A stretch of DNA of 64,000 nt from Gymnopus androsaceus JB14 (Eukaryota; Basidiomycota; Agaricomycetes; Agaricales; Omphalotaceae): NCBI GenBank assembly GCA_009733575.1, contig ML769525.1, positions 108,874 through 172,873 on the forward strand. The letters run 5' to 3'. The notes below the pieces were generated by a model. That model was not told the DNA's origin. It did no database searches and was given only the letters and a program-made list of their open reading frames with translations. This document shows positions 1-11,654 of this stretch, one piece after another (the stretch's first letter is position 1; every line of letters begins with the position of its first letter). Position numbers and translations under genes: made by a program.

Positions 1-744
1 TGGGCACACTTTCACCCCTCACGCATCGAATAGGTAAATAAACCGGCGCGGTCCCATTGAGGAATAATTGGGTTCTGATACGTAGCTCATCTACTTAGTG
101 ACGATGTCAATGTTTATGCCAATATACTTTGTATTGAAAAAACTGCATTGGATGTAGCGCTTGAAATTAGCGCCACTGCTATTCGTACAATATGTCAGCC
201 CCGGACTCTGCCCTCATTCTGGGCTATCTGCTGCCCTTGCGGCAGGGCAGCACCCGGTTCACCTACCGCCCTCCCTCGGAAAAGTTTACGGGAAAGAACA
301 ATAGTTTCATTGTCTATTTCTAATAGGAAAGGAAGCCAATTACAGTGGAGATTTCAGCTGAAAAAGACAAATTTTCCCAGCATCTTTTACATGTGTGAAA
401 GGAAAGAAATTTCTCATGAAATTGTCCGTTTTTATCCTCGGCAAAAGTTCCTAATTTTTTCAGGGGAGATTTATAGTGTAAAAGGTTATCTTTCCCAGGT
501 TCTTTTACCAATGCAAAAGATCTCTTTTCTTGCAGGAGATTGCACAGGAAAAGTGTATATTTTACTTGACAAATTTCCTGTAAAATTTCAACTGATAATA
601 ACTCAGTCCGCCGGGGTGTTTCGTATACACTCGATCAGTTCGAACTATTTTGGTTAATTCATAGTGAATGATACGTTAAATAGTTTGTAGAGTCCGGCTA
701 GCATGTAAATATTCAAGGGAAAGTTGATTTATATTGCTCCCATG
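1..744. other. No convincing gene; short GC-rich ORF at 192-323
   Basis: I see no gene family here. On the plus strand an ATG at 192 opens a 43-codon reading frame to a TAA at 321-323; it is GC-richer than its AT-rich surroundings and reads like protein (contains ILGYLLPLRQ and FTYRPPSEKF), but I do not recognise it. From about 330 to 600 the DNA is AT-rich with loosely repeated TTTCCCAG and CTTTTAC segments. The region lies beyond the broken 3' end of the neighbouring glucan-synthesis relic. Confidence 0.35.
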
Positions 745-1903
745 CTAGTAAGTAAGTGTAAGCGCGAATACCTTGATAAAATCAGCACGCACTCGTAAGG
801 TTATAGTTATTATACGCCTCAGAATGGTTATAGCCATCAGAGTGCATAGTTCAAGTGCATCGTGATAACCTTTGACCTGATACTGCGTACTGCGTAAGGA
901 ATTGGTAGCTACGCATCTATACGCACTGGCGCCCAAAGACAAGCCTGCGGCTTTCTCAGGAACACCGTCTACACTTTGATTCGGGACTGTACCGGCATCG
1001 CACGCATCGTAGAAGTAGGGCCACTGGTGCCAATAGTAAACAAATAATAATAATAATGACAAATCATGACTTAAGGGAGCGGGATATACGAGACCGTCCA
1101 CGATAGCACCGTAGCTAGCGCGCCCAAGGTTGCCCATAGTCCATACCGCTGGCCTAAAAAAAGAGCCATGCATGAGTACCAGTTAATTTAACGATAACGA
1201 GGGATTTGCCACAGTCCTTGAACATTGTTTGATCCAGCAATATTCACTGCAGCTACAGCAAGTCCTCCAGTGAAGCCTTGAAAGACGTTTTAGAGATTTA
1301 TCCGAAAGCTATAACGTCTTGAGAATATCGCACAGAACTTATTTCCAAGTGGACATCACTCCACTTCTGATAATCCATGGTTGTGAATGGATTTCTCAGA
1401 TAATGTTCTATAGGTGTAGAGATAGATTCAAGAAGACAGATTTATCATTTTGGAATCTCGTGTTTACATCCGCGATGCCCCATCTTTGATGACGAGAGCT
1501 TCTAGGATTTACCCAAGATTTACCACTCTAGGTCGTCGGTCTTTGGGACATCAGGAAGTGCTATAAATCCGATACAGATCTTAAAAGAAGCTTACCTCCC
1601 AATACTGGAGGTCAACTAGAAGTTCGTGATTCAGTACATCGATACACCAATGTGCTAGATAAACGTAATTGCTTCCCAGTACGGATCATCCCCAGGTCAA
1701 AACGTTCGCCCGTCCCGATTGAACTCATCACCAAAAACAAGTGTATACGTTGAGCCATCTGTGTATAATGTGATGGTATATGCGTCCTCGAGAGTGTCTT
1801 GATCGATAAGTCTAAAGTTGCCTAGATCTGGTACTTGGCCCGTTGCATTGACCCCGGTGGTATCGAGCGTGTTACTCATTGGGACTCCTAAAGCGCTGAC
1901 CAC
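745..1903 (-). pseudogene. Decayed KRE6/SKN1-type beta-1,6-glucan synthesis protein (GH16-like)
   Basis: Intact KRE6/SKN1 proteins are type II membrane proteins with a GH16-like lumenal domain needed for cell-wall beta-1,6-glucan. Reading the minus strand from about 1880, the conserved segments FGDEFNRDGRTF and PGDDPYWEA appear, then VDLQYWE near 1605-1625, a degraded SGVMSTWNKFC segment near 1340-1375, and PAVWTMGNLGRASYGA followed after an intron by DACDAGTVPNQ at 960-1160. An in-frame TGA sits between the first two motifs and other stops interrupt the middle. The N-terminal cytosolic and membrane part and the rest of the catalytic domain are missing. The order of motifs is that of the family, so this is one ancient copy rather than scattered chance matches. 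I infer a dead gene; a heavily mis-sequenced gene is less likely because long parts are absent. Confidence 0.75.
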
Positions 1904-2718
1904 TGTACACTACGCACGAATTGAAACTCTCGTCGGGGCATTAACTAGCACACTAAATAGGAGGATCTAACTAACCAAGAACCTGAAGGAATCTTCTTCC
2001 TAAACGCCCGGTTTGTCCTCAGACAAAATTAAAATGGCTGCCTAAACTGATTCCCTCTCAGCATGAAGCAGGACGTGCTAGATGACAATCGATGTTTTTT
2101 TTTCCTCAGGAAATTGAAAATACCCAGGACTTCGCGGCGATGAGAATCGGAAATAGGTCGCGAAAACGCTCTTACGTTTAACCATAAGAGGCGGCTGAGA
2201 TTTTTGGGATTCTTTATTACCTATCAGTATATCAGTGATCATAAACAGTGAGAGATTTTGTCGACACATATATATTGTTTCGAGAAGACAATGCTCAATT
2301 TTGAATACGTCTTTAGGGTACCATTGGATCCAGATACGAGCAGCCCATGGAGATACGTAGTAATATTCAATCTCAATCGGAACTTCAGGAAAAACGTTGC
2401 TAGGAATTCGAAGAAAACACATTATATGTAATTCGCATTCTGCACTCTGAATCCATGGCTAAAATTGAGTCCAAGTATAGGGAAAAGGGACGAGGGCGTC
2501 GGTCAGTGCTGGCTGCCATGCCAGTCGTGGTCAATTCATGGCAACCACTCGGTGATTGATACACACATTATTTATTATACCACCATGATAAATAATATGC
2601 GTGTAGATGCATAGGCTATATGTTGAATTCTAAGGTCTAAGAGAAGGTGGTCTATAAGCCAAGTATATCCGAATCTATCAAGTCCACACGAGTTGCAAGC
2701 TGCAAGTCGCAAATCATC
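1904..2718. other. Intergenic, no gene seen
   Basis: AT-rich DNA between the glucan-synthesis relic and the thioesterase-like gene. Open frames here are short, have no recognisable motif and are broken by stops on both strands. No RNA gene or repeat was found. Confidence 0.5.
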
Positions 2719-4055
2719 TCATCTAATATCCCTCGCACCCTCCATACCCTTCCTCAACAGATCCAACGTATTCAGATTCCTCTGTCTCTGCTGCTCAACA
2801 GCGCCGCCCATTGCCTGCTCCCACCACCTGTCTCCTGCCGGAACGTCCCTCCATCCACCACGAAAGAACGTTTGAAGCTTCTTGATACTTCCCCCATGAA
2901 GCTTCGATGCAATCTTATTGACATTATCCCAATGCGGAGGCGGATTAAAATGTGAATACTTCTTGTAGCTGTTATTAGACGCATCCAATGATGTTAAATC
3001 CAAATCCAAGTTGGACTCGGACTCGAGAGGAACAGAGAGCCCATTCGCAGCAAAAACTACCGCAGGAGGGACCGTTATTCGTCCCATTTTGAAACACATT
3101 TGCGATATGGTGATGGTATGGAGGGTAGCACCGTCTGGTTCCTCCCTCGCAAGAAGTTTCGATGCTATCTTATCCATATCCGTAGGTGGGACTGGCGTAG
3201 TGGAATTTAAGGGTGTGCTGGTCATGGAGACTCCGCTCGAGTTTATTGGAGCGTGGAAGAAGGATGGTGAAACGTTTTCTTGAGAGAGTTTCTTGTCCTT
3301 GGACGCATTGGCTTTTTGTTGCCTTTCGAAACGAATCGGCATACGAGGTATATCTTGAGATTTACCAAAAGTCAGGGGGAAAAATGACCACATATGTAAG
3401 AAAATAACACACCCATTTATCGTCCCAGGCTCCTAGCGTGACTCTCACTTCGTACTTGGCCAGAATGGGTATTTCACGCACGAAATGAAAATGAGTGCCA
3501 GCTAAAGGAATAAGACCACCTGCAATAAGGAACTTTGGGAGTAGCTGTGCTGCAAGTTTGAATCTGGCACCATCGAGAGCCTGTATGGATCCGTTGAGAA
3601 TATGGGTATTTCATAAAGGATTGACAGAACAGACCTTTGCGTAACTCGAATTACTCAGATGGAAATTGTAGTCACTCTCATCGATACTGGCCCAAGACCG
3701 GAACACTGTCGACCGGAAGGGGCTTTCCCCAATCGGCGTCAAGGAGTCGATCCACTGTTCAAAGGCTTTTTCTTTGGCAAATTTAGAAAGAAATATTGTC
3801 TTCATGTTGAACACGAATTGCGAGATCCAGATGTAAATTATAGGACGGAAAACGCGAACTAGAAGTTGGTCAGACAAAATTGGGAACTAATCGGGTGAGA
3901 AGAGCGTACCATGCCAGACCATAGGAAAAGCACGTATGTTTAGCAGGAGAAGGCATCCTAGCAGCCATTTGGCGACTTTTCCTAAGAGATAAGCAAAGTG
4001 CATTGCAGAAATAAGGGGAGTGCTTACGAGGCCGAAAGGTAATTATAGCGCCCAC
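2719..4055 (-). CDS. Thioesterase-like superfamily protein (4HBT_2, THEM6-like)
   Basis: The protein belongs to the hot-dog fold thioesterase-like family common in basidiomycetes; the substrate is unknown. At the N-terminus a hydrophobic helix (WLLGCLLLLNIRAFPMVWH, about 3910-3970) is followed by RVFRP, then the family hallmark ESDYNFHLSNSSYAK (about 3625-3675). After an intron comes ALDGARFKLAAQLLPKF and a Phe/Val-rich hot-dog strand ending GAWDDKW. The last exon (2719-3390) carries a variable Ser/Thr-rich insert, then EEPDGATLHTI, ITVPPAVVFAANGL, NPPPHWDNV and GGWRDVPAGDRWW, as in full-length family members. The 5' end is uncertain: the frame opens with a GTG near 4055 and I could not fix an ATG upstream, so the first exon may be elsewhere or damaged by a small indel. 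Introns of about 45-55 nt separate the exons. It is the first of four unrelated minus-strand metabolic genes. Confidence 0.8.
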
Positions 4056-4271
4056 CGGCTACTGTGATACCCAGTGGCCGCCCCAAAGGAAAGTAAGCGC
4101 CCGTCTCGCAATTTCTTCCCTGGCTAGTCCGACTCGGTTGTTGTGTCTAACCATCATCAGGAATGCTACAGTAGGACATATCTACAACGCTGGCAGCCTG
4201 GTAAACAGTACAACAAGCAAATCGCCATGAATCTATCATCTAGGTGGTCTAAATGCGATCGCAAACTGCAA

Positions 4272-5599
4272 TCAAGCATGTCCCATACTCAAAGCCTCCT
4301 GTACAGTCCGATCTCCCTTCACAACTGACTGCACCACAGGAAGTGCATTGGAAAAATCGCTGAAGAGGATATGCTTGATGCCCAATTTAGTGCAATACGC
4401 CGCTAGGTCGTTTTCTCCGTACTCCTTCTCCCTGTGGGGATATTAGTTGGAGGGTACAGCACGGAGGTAGCAACTCACTTGACGAAAAGTACGTCAGCAT
4501 GCTTTGCAGCGGACATGTCTAAAATGAGATGTGATTAGAATCGCATGAATAAGCGCAGCCAACAGTACAAACCTGATACGCCATCTCCGAAGAAAAAGAG
4601 GGTCGGAGGGTTTTCTAAATCACGGTAGGGTAAGATAGCTTGAGACTTGTCATGACCGAAACCACTGATCGATGGATTATTTAGCAAGATATACGGAGGG
4701 ACGAGGACATGTAACTCACCTGGTAGGATGCCTAACAGATACACATGGATTTAGTGAAACAAATACAGCACGACAGGCTATAATCTACCTACCTGTACTT
4801 GATTTCCCAAGTACCATCGGCTTTGATATCGACATCGTTAGAGATAATCTCGATCTCATTGGCAGACTCTTCTCCGAGGAGGTTAGTGAGTACTGCACGT
4901 ATAGTTGGGGTCATTCCACTGTAAGACAATAGTAAGGTTCCGGATTGCGGCGTAATCAAGTCAACTAGCTCAGCGTGGCGGACCTTGAGACAATGATGAC
5001 AGGGATATCATTCGCTTTACACCACGCGTAGAATTCTTTGAATCCAGGATCTAGCTTGATGTCTAGAGAACAATCAATCCAACGCCATAAGATCTTCAGC
5101 GTAGAGCAATAATCACGCACTCTTTCGTAGAATTTCTTTGCACTCGTCGAATGAGTGCCCCTTGCTAACGACGCTAGCCAGCATATCATGGAACGCGTCT
5201 CTGTCAACGTTGTTAATATCGCAGAAAGAATCAAAATCACCATTTATTTAGCCTCACCTAAATGTGATCTTTTCATTCAAGACGTCCATATTCAACTCTC
5301 TCCTCTTCTCTCGACCAAATCCCAGGTTATCGGTCATATCTTTTGAAAGTTACGCGGGTAAACGGAGGGCCCAAAGCACACTAGTTAATTCCCAATACAT
5401 TTCTGTAGTCAAAAAACCCACAATCATTGGAATCGTACGTGGTTATGGTGCCATCCCTAACCAGATCCACAGATTGTTAGTTTTTGTGACAGCAAAATGG
5501 CAGACGACTTGAAGCTAACCAATCAGACAGTACCACGAATTTCTTATCTTTGTGAATGGGAGGGTATGGCAGTGTGCTTTCGGGTGCCACGGCGTCCAT
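4272..5599 (-). CDS. HAD-superfamily phosphatase (phosphoserine-phosphatase/MtnX-like)
   Basis: Predicted small-molecule phosphatase. The start at 5599 opens with MDAVAPEST and the HAD motif I (DWDGT) is assembled across an intron: SDW ends exon 1 and DGTITTYDSND begins exon 2. Later exons give DNLGFGREKRRELN, FKEFYAWCKANDIPVIIVS (motif II Ser at its end), GFGHDKSQAI (motif III Lys region) and LFFFGDGVSD (motif IV, metal-binding Asp). The C-terminus reads VVKGDRTVQEALSMGHA before a TGA at 4272-4274. Length and motif spacing fit fungal proteins often labelled 2,3-diketo-5-methylthiopentyl-1-phosphate phosphatase-like or phosphoserine-phosphatase-like; the true substrate cannot be read from sequence. 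At least seven exons are needed. It is about 250 bp from the inositol oxygenase stop, on the same strand. Confidence 0.85.
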
Positions 5600-5851
5600 G
5601 GTGGTTTGTGGAGAGGAACAAACGTTGGAGCAGTGGGCGCTTTCCAAAAATTTTATCTTATCTTATCAAGATCAACATTGGGAAGCGCATTAGGACACAA
5701 GCACCAGTTCAAACAGACTTGACTTGAAAAGCAGCATTATTTCTAGCACGATTAAAAGGCTCTACAATATACAAGCGAATACATACGGGACGTCTATGAA
5801 TAAGGTATCCAGTACCGACCATAATGTAGGTAAAAATATTACGACAGACAT

Positions 5852-7091
5852 CTACCAATCCAGAACAGGAGGGAAGAATTTAGCAATTAGACCCTCATAA
5901 TATGGCCGCAGCCTCGCAGGGTCGCAAGTACCGTCACTCTTGCTGTAAAGATCGTAAGGATTGAAGGCTCGCACAGCGTCCAGATACTTTTGGTCCTTCT
6001 CCGACATCAAATGAGCGTAGGCCCCTTCCCGATGCCAAGGATAGAAGCTATGATAACGAATCATAGCAAGACCTTCCTCGGGCAGGGTGCTTTGGTCCTT
6101 GAGGACATGATACAGATACTATGGATAGACAGAGATCAGCCCGAGTTACACGGATGGAGTGACATGGGCAAATCGCACCTCATCATGTCCCCAGGATAGC
6201 ATGACATTATCCATCCCACAGTGGGGCTCATAGATACCGCATTCAGTGCTGAACACTGCATCCTTGGAGTCCGGGTTACCCTCGAATGTGTGAGGATAGA
6301 TGATTTTATCAGAGAATTTGCAGCCGACAACAAAGGTATCCTGGGACGGAAGAATTATCAATTTATGATCATCCATCGAAGGAATGTTGACAGCTTACTC
6401 CTACGACGTCCCATTGACCTTGAGATCCGAACATGAACAGGAGCTTTCCCAGATCATGAACGAGACCAGTGACCTGGGAATATTGGAAATTGGATTGAGA
6501 ATGTGATTCTCATCGACGACAGCAAAGGGCCTGCTAACCTGCATCCACTCTGGTTTACCGTCCCGACGAATAGCCTCGGCAGTTTGAAGCAAATGCTCGA
6601 TTTGTGAAAGGTCCGTCTGTGGGCCTGGTTAATGACTAGAGCAAGAGACAAGCGACAAGGGACTCACGTCCGGATCCGACTCATCAACAAGCGTATTGAG
6701 CATCTCCATCGCCTCCCACACGCTCATGCGCGCGCGCTTCTTGCTCTTAAAGTCAACCCGAGCTTGAATGTTGAACGCCACTGTCTGTTTTTCTGTATAT
6801 CGGTCATGATGAGAGGCGTATGCTATGCACACACGAAGCGCGTACCATGCTGCTCCCTGTAAAAGTTCTTGACTCGGTCACAGGCGGCATCGTAGTCTCG
6901 GAACTGAGTCTTGTCCTTTTCCTGGTCGAACTGGGACTCTTCATTCCACTTTCCCTTGAGTGCATTGACTGAAAGAACGACGGACTATGATCAGCTACGT
7001 CTTCGAGAAAGGAAAGATACTTACCTTTGTCAATGGCGTCGGATGTATCGTCGAGGTCACGACCAGCGTTCAGAGCTATAGGAACGGGCAT
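5852..7091 (-). CDS. myo-Inositol oxygenase (MIOX)
   Basis: MIOX opens the ring of myo-inositol with O2 to give D-glucuronate, using a mixed-valent di-iron centre in an HD-domain fold; it acts in the cytosol. The start at 7091 ([10 protein letters not shown]) precedes an intron-rich gene. Family blocks in order: [19 protein letters not shown], the [13 protein letters not shown] helix, the HD pair in [48 protein letters not shown] with further metal-binding His, and [14 protein letters not shown] near the C-terminus. It ends KFFPPVLDW with TAG at 5852-5854, the canonical MIOX terminus. All di-iron ligands I can place (His, His-Asp, His, His, and the Asp of the C-terminal helix) appear kept. 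Six or more introns of about 50-60 nt. No regulatory site was identified. Confidence 0.93.
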
Positions 7092-8200
7092 TCTGGAGCA
7101 GATGATAGACAAGGGAAGACGGGAACGAAAAGTAGGGAAGGAAGGGAGCTGATGAATAAACAGCGGAGCAAAGGCCTTTTATACAGATCCCTGCTTGGTA
7201 GGGATATCAAATTGCGGTGGGGTAGGGGTGCCGGCTGTACGAAAGCAGAACTTGCCGTTCTTGTTGAAAGCTTGCACGATATAATTTTTTTTTGATATAA
7301 CCCCAAAGGTAGCAACGCATCAAAAAGAAAGACTACAATTTTGTTTGTGCAACAACATCTAAGCACCTCCTCGGCAGTTAACGAGTTACGAACACAGAAG
7401 GAGAAAGACTATATAAGCGCCGAAGCGGAGCTAGAAATACACGTGGCAAACCACCTCTTTCATAAATCTCTTTCATAAATCAGTTGCCTCGAGTTTGTTG
7501 CGCCTCGAGTTTTCGGGAGGGTTTCAGTACTCTATTTTCCAACTCAGCGTCGAGCTAATCGCGTTATGAACGCAGAAATATATTGTACAGATTAGTTGCG
7601 ATAATCATGTTCATTATCAATAACGTGCCTGTGTCAAGTCTGGACTCTGCATGCATGGCGGTACTTACTAGTCTTGTCACCTGTGTGCCCAAGAGGATTC
7701 ATATAGTGGCCGTCTACCGATCACTAGATAACAGTTCTGCAGTAGTACAGGTTTCAGGTCTCCGCTTGAAAGTCAGGTCCTAGTCTCGCACACATACTAT
7801 AGGACAAGGAAATTCGCCAAGATTAGATCCTGTATGTACTCTCCTTTAGTCCAGCTTCAGTGACTCTCCGTGTTCGGAGAAACGCATGTGTAGACTGACA
7901 TACACTGCATCTCCGTTCACACCGACGACAGCCACGGTTAACCTGGATCACCGAATAGAAAAAAGTCCGAGTCCGAATCCGTCGAATCTCTTAGTGTAGC
8001 TACTGGTATATATAGAATAAAAAATTGGCCAAGTCGTATACGCTCTAGCCGGTTGGTACTAATTCGACGTCACGAAGTTGGTCTATACTGGATCACCAAA
8101 ACTGTAGAAACGACCCAGGAAAAACGTATACCAAGGATAACCTTCCAGTGTAGTGATTTTCACCAAGAACGAACTGAATAACATGAAACGGAGAACAAAT
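7092..8200. other. Intergenic, no gene seen
   Basis: Upstream region of the inositol oxygenase gene. It contains a short direct repeat (CTCTTTCATAAAT, twice around 7456-7480) and a CCTCGAGTTT doublet next to it at about 7487-7512, but no coding motif on either strand. Confidence 0.5.
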
Positions 8201-8249
8201 AATCACCTTTGTTTCTCCCGGAAGCAGCGAACGATTATTTAGTTACAGA

Positions 8250-8690
8250 TAACTGCGCAGCGGATCTGAAGCTTGAAGCGCCAAGGACTGACGGAAGCAC
8301 GAAATATAGGAAACAATGGTCCCAGCGCAATTCGACCGATGGGACGAGAACAGGTTCGCCACTATCTCCTTGGAAAGCTATAGTCTGTAGGAGTTCCAAC
8401 CATAACTAGTATGACAAAAGCTAATACACTGCACACATCCACAAAAATAAAAAAAACTCAAGCTCAAGAGTATTTCCAAGATTTGCCTGCTCATGATCGA
8501 TAGTAAGCTTAAAGTACACGATCATGATCATGAAGCTTCAGAAGTACTGTAGAAGCACCGAACCGATATCGTATATCGTAAATAAGACTCACGATCTAGG
8601 TACAATGAAACTCATTTTTCTGAAGCTCGTTGCTATATATCATCCGTCGATCCCTTCAAAGAGACTAAGATTATCGACATATCATGAAAT
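8250..8690 (-). pseudogene. Decayed partial copy of the neighbouring aldo-keto reductase
   Basis: Two stretches resemble the intact aldo-keto reductase gene just downstream and keep its order. 8356-8425 (CGCCACTATC, CCTTGGA, then GAGTTCCAAC and a degraded tail) matches 9531-9625, which encodes the VAQAYSPLG region and its splice site, with about 26 nt deleted. 8645-8685 (CCCTTCAAAGAGA followed by GATTATC and ATATCAT) matches 10203-10240, the intron-exon junction before GYNNEKEVG. No open frame remains. I infer an old tandem duplicate reduced by deletions. The similarity was judged by eye and is weak outside these two blocks. Confidence 0.4.
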
Positions 8691-9001
8691 TAAAACAAGA
8701 GAGGCTCATCAGGCGTGTACGTTTTTGAACCTGAGGCTAGACTTGCAGCATAACATAATACAGTTAGTACTCACAAGAATTAAAGAACGTTTACTGTCCA
8801 TCGAGCCAAAGACTGTAGCGGCCGGAGATTCTCTAAACACGTCCAACAAGAACGAGACTTCAATGAAATCAGGTCGTGGTTGATTCAGACAATAACCGCG
8901 TATGTTGCGAAATGAAAAGACTTTGGGCACGTTCATAGAAAATTTACACCACTGTACCATAATAACGATAAATCCTCTTGCTTTCTGAATTCTCTTCACT
9001 C

Positions 9002-10447
9002 TTATTTAGTTGACGGTTGAGGCATAGGTGCAGTCCAGTTGTCAAATCCGAGGTCGACCGCTAAAAGTAAAGGGTAAGCGCAGGTAGGAAGGACTCCGAG
9101 GAAATCTTAAACGTACGCCATGGGGGCATAATGAACCTACAGAAATTTAAGTACCGCGGTCTATAAGCACTGTGACACTCAAACTATACAAAGAAGCGTA
9201 CCGTTTCTGTTTTCCAGAAGCAGCTAGACCGTCGAGCTCTGCGATATCTTCCTTGTCTAGCTTTCCAACAGCAGTAAGAGTTCCTGCCAAGTTGGAAGCG
9301 ATACGGGAAGGAGTGACGGATTTCGGGAGTGCTACGACATCATGGGCCACTAAAGCATCAAGTAGTGTGCCAAGCATGAATACTGATAGCAAGTGAAACA
9401 CGCAAGACAACTAACCGAGCCACTCAAGGAGAACATCCGAAGGCTGGAGGGAATGTTTCTGCGCAATATTCAGTACGACTTCGTCTTTGAGGAGTGGGGA
9501 ATTAGTCGAGCCCAATGGTGAATAAGCTTGCGCCACTATCCCCTTGGATCGAAGGTAGGCGAGCAATTCATGCTGAGGGTTGTAGGGATGGAGTTCCAAC
9601 TGTAACCTGTGTGAGCAAGTACAATTCAGATTGCACGATATTTACCCACCTGATTGACCGCAGGTATGATTGTCGCAGTGGGAAGTATTTCCTCCATCTT
9701 CTTGACCGAAAAGTTGCTTATACCGATGCTCTTGACCTTCCCTGTGGGTTGATTTAACAGAAAATATTCATCTCAGATGTGGAGAATTACCCTTCTTCAC
9801 CATCGCTTCCATCTGACTCCAGGTATCAGAGAGCTTCCAGGAATGGTCAACGTCACGCAAACCATTGGGTAGAGTCGGAAAAGCAGGATGGTTCCCTTGG
9901 GGTTCATCGGAACTGGCCAATGGATGAGGTACACTGCAACGTATACGAATATAATTTATGAGCCATGAAGGAAAAAATCGAAAAACGCACAGTCCAAGTA
10001 ATCAGTTCCAAGATTGGCCAAGGTTCATCGAGAGCTTTCTCTACTTCGGAATGTCTTGTTCCCCAAAGCTTACTTGTCAACTATCACGAATGAAATCGTA
10101 TAAATCAAGCTTCAGAAACAGGGATTACACTCACAAAAATATCTTTCCTAGATACGCCAGACTGTTTAATCCCTTCGCCAACCTCCTTCTCGTTATTATA
10201 GCCCCTTCAAAGAGAGTTGGGATTATCAGAGTATCATCAAAGTATAAAGCCTACCAAGCACAATCGATATGTCTATATCCAGCTTCTTTCACTGCATAAG
10301 CCACGGCAGCTACCACTTGCTCAGGAGACGATTGCCAGGTACCTGGGGATTGTAAGAAAGACATCTGGGTACGAGAAGAACACGCTCACCAAGCCCGATA
10401 ACGGGGATTTCTTCGCCGTTGTTGAGTTTAATAGTAGGAGCAGACAT
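9002..10447 (-). CDS. Aldo-keto reductase
   Basis: NAD(P)H-dependent reductase with a (beta/alpha)8 barrel, reducing carbonyls to alcohols; the physiological substrate is not evident. The start at 10447 gives MSAPTIKLNNGEEIPVIGLG, then after an intron TWQSSPEQVVAAVAYAVKEA and GYRHIDCAW. The tetrad residues can be placed: Asp in HIDCA, Tyr in GYNNEKEVG, Lys in LTSKLW and His in DLYLIHWPVP. Later come KVKSIGISNFSVKKMEE, AVNQVELHPYNPQ, YSPLGSTNSPLL and the cofactor-binding VVALPKSVTPSRIASNL. The C-terminus reads LGFDNWTAPMPQPSTK with TAA at 9002-9004. About seven exons with short introns. A degraded partial duplicate lies directly downstream. Confidence 0.9.
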
Positions 10448-10589
10448 GAAGGCTTAGTCTCTTAGTCTATAGTAGTTGGAGGAGAATAAGAGATAAGTAA
10501 CTAAATGTCGAGGGAATCGATGGCGGCACGCTTCACGGCCCGTAGCTTCAGTCGGACCGGTCCTCACATGAGTCGCAGAAAGGCAAACC

Positions 10590-10720
10590 AAAAATAGGAA
10601 ATTTAAATCTTGTGTTGCAAGACGGGATTCAACCTTGGGCAACTAGGGGGAGCATGCGGGGTAAGCACGGGGCCCCACAGGAGCCTCGCTAGCTTATAGT
10701 CAATTCCTGACTCGTCAAGT
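10590..10720 (-). repeat. Possible remnant of a tRNA-derived (SINE-like) element
   Basis: On the minus strand, AGCTAGCGAGG (about 10685-10695) resembles an RNA polymerase III A box and GGTTGAATCCC (about 10623-10633) resembles a B box lacking one C. The latter is followed by GTCTTGCAACA, like a tRNA 3' acceptor end. The spacing is about 55 nt, as in a tRNA gene, but I cannot fold a full cloverleaf, so a functional tRNA is unlikely. No second copy or target-site duplication was found in this window. Confidence 0.25.
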
Positions 10721-10857
10721 ATCGGCTTTCAGAAATAGAGAATACAAAACGAGCCCTAGGCCTACATATCGTTTCAACGATGATCTATAGAGCCTGTTTA
10801 CTAACAAGACAAGATGAGGTGAGCACAGAGCCTGTATGAGCTTATGGGCAGCGACCC

Positions 10858-11283
10858 TTATTCGCAAACCTACAGAGAGCAATCAATACCCCGTTCGGCG
10901 TTAGCGAAACTTGAAGATTCAGCAGCCTACTTACTCCGTCAAGTCCAGAGCAAGTTAAATCGTCGCAGCAAGTATCCGTCGGAATAGTAGTACTGCATTG
11001 CCAACCTGCTTCACCACAAACCCCGGGAGTGAGCATACAGCTCTAAAAAAGATACATGTCAATTTTGTTTGATGGAACTCCCAAGTTCAAAAATGACATT
11101 TAAACTTACGCCTCTTACGCTAGAGGAGATCCCACGGTGCACGACAATCCTTCGCAGCAAATACTAACAGAGTCCTGGCAAGGTTCGAAAAGGCCAATGC
11201 AAAACTGACGATGGGTAAGAAGAGATGCTGATGCAACGGCCGGCGATGGAGGCTAAAGAGAGAAACTTGGTAAATAACTGCAT
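10858..11283 (-). pseudogene. Knottin-like 12-Cys secreted peptide, copy 1 (frameshifted)
   Basis: Same three-exon plan as the two intact copies downstream on this strand. ATG at 11283 starts MQLFTKFLSLAS, but relative to copy 3 the signal peptide has one extra base (GCCGGCCGTTGC against ACTGCCGTCGC, about 11235-11245), which throws the frame off. Read in the corrected frame, the mature part keeps all cysteines: CIGLFEPC, CCEGLSC, then CMLTPGVCGEAGWQC, TDTCCDDLTC and a final exon VCE before TAA at 10858-10860. It is more diverged from copies 2 and 3 than they are from each other, so it is the older paralogue. Either a recent pseudogene or a one-base sequence error. A TATA box is kept 57 bp upstream. 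Confidence 0.65.
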
Positions 11284-11339
11284 GGCAAACAGATGCTGGC
11301 GAGGACGTCGGAGGAGCAGTGCAACTTCAGTGGGTCCTC

Positions 11340-11345
11340 TTTATA
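11340..11345 (-). promoter_or_regulatory. TATA box of peptide copy 1
   Basis: TATAAA on the minus strand, 57 bp upstream of the ATG, in the sequence context GGTATAAAGAG that is shared with the promoters of copies 2 and 3. Confidence 0.55.
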
Positions 11346-11654
11346 CCAGGCCAACACGGTGACATATACTACTTTATACAGTGAGTGCAGTAAATTCATG
11401 CAGACGCAGGTATTGTTCCTGCGTATAGAATTAGTTCATCATATCACTGACGGTTGACTGACGAACGTTCAACTTATGCAGGCTGATCCTAACCTGAGAT
11501 AACTCTATCGGAGAAAGGATTTAAAAGATTATACGAACCGCCCTGGAACTCCTCACGAATTGAATAGCGCCGGTACTCAGAAACACGTATATTGAGATTA
11601 CAAGACTTTAAAACTAGCAGTGAGCCTGCAGTATTGGTAATTTTCACGATGAAT

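Noticed and set aside
148..657. 169-codon plus-strand open frame at the window start
   Set aside because: AT-rich, no motif, no start context, and a different frame of the same interval (192-323) looks more protein-like.
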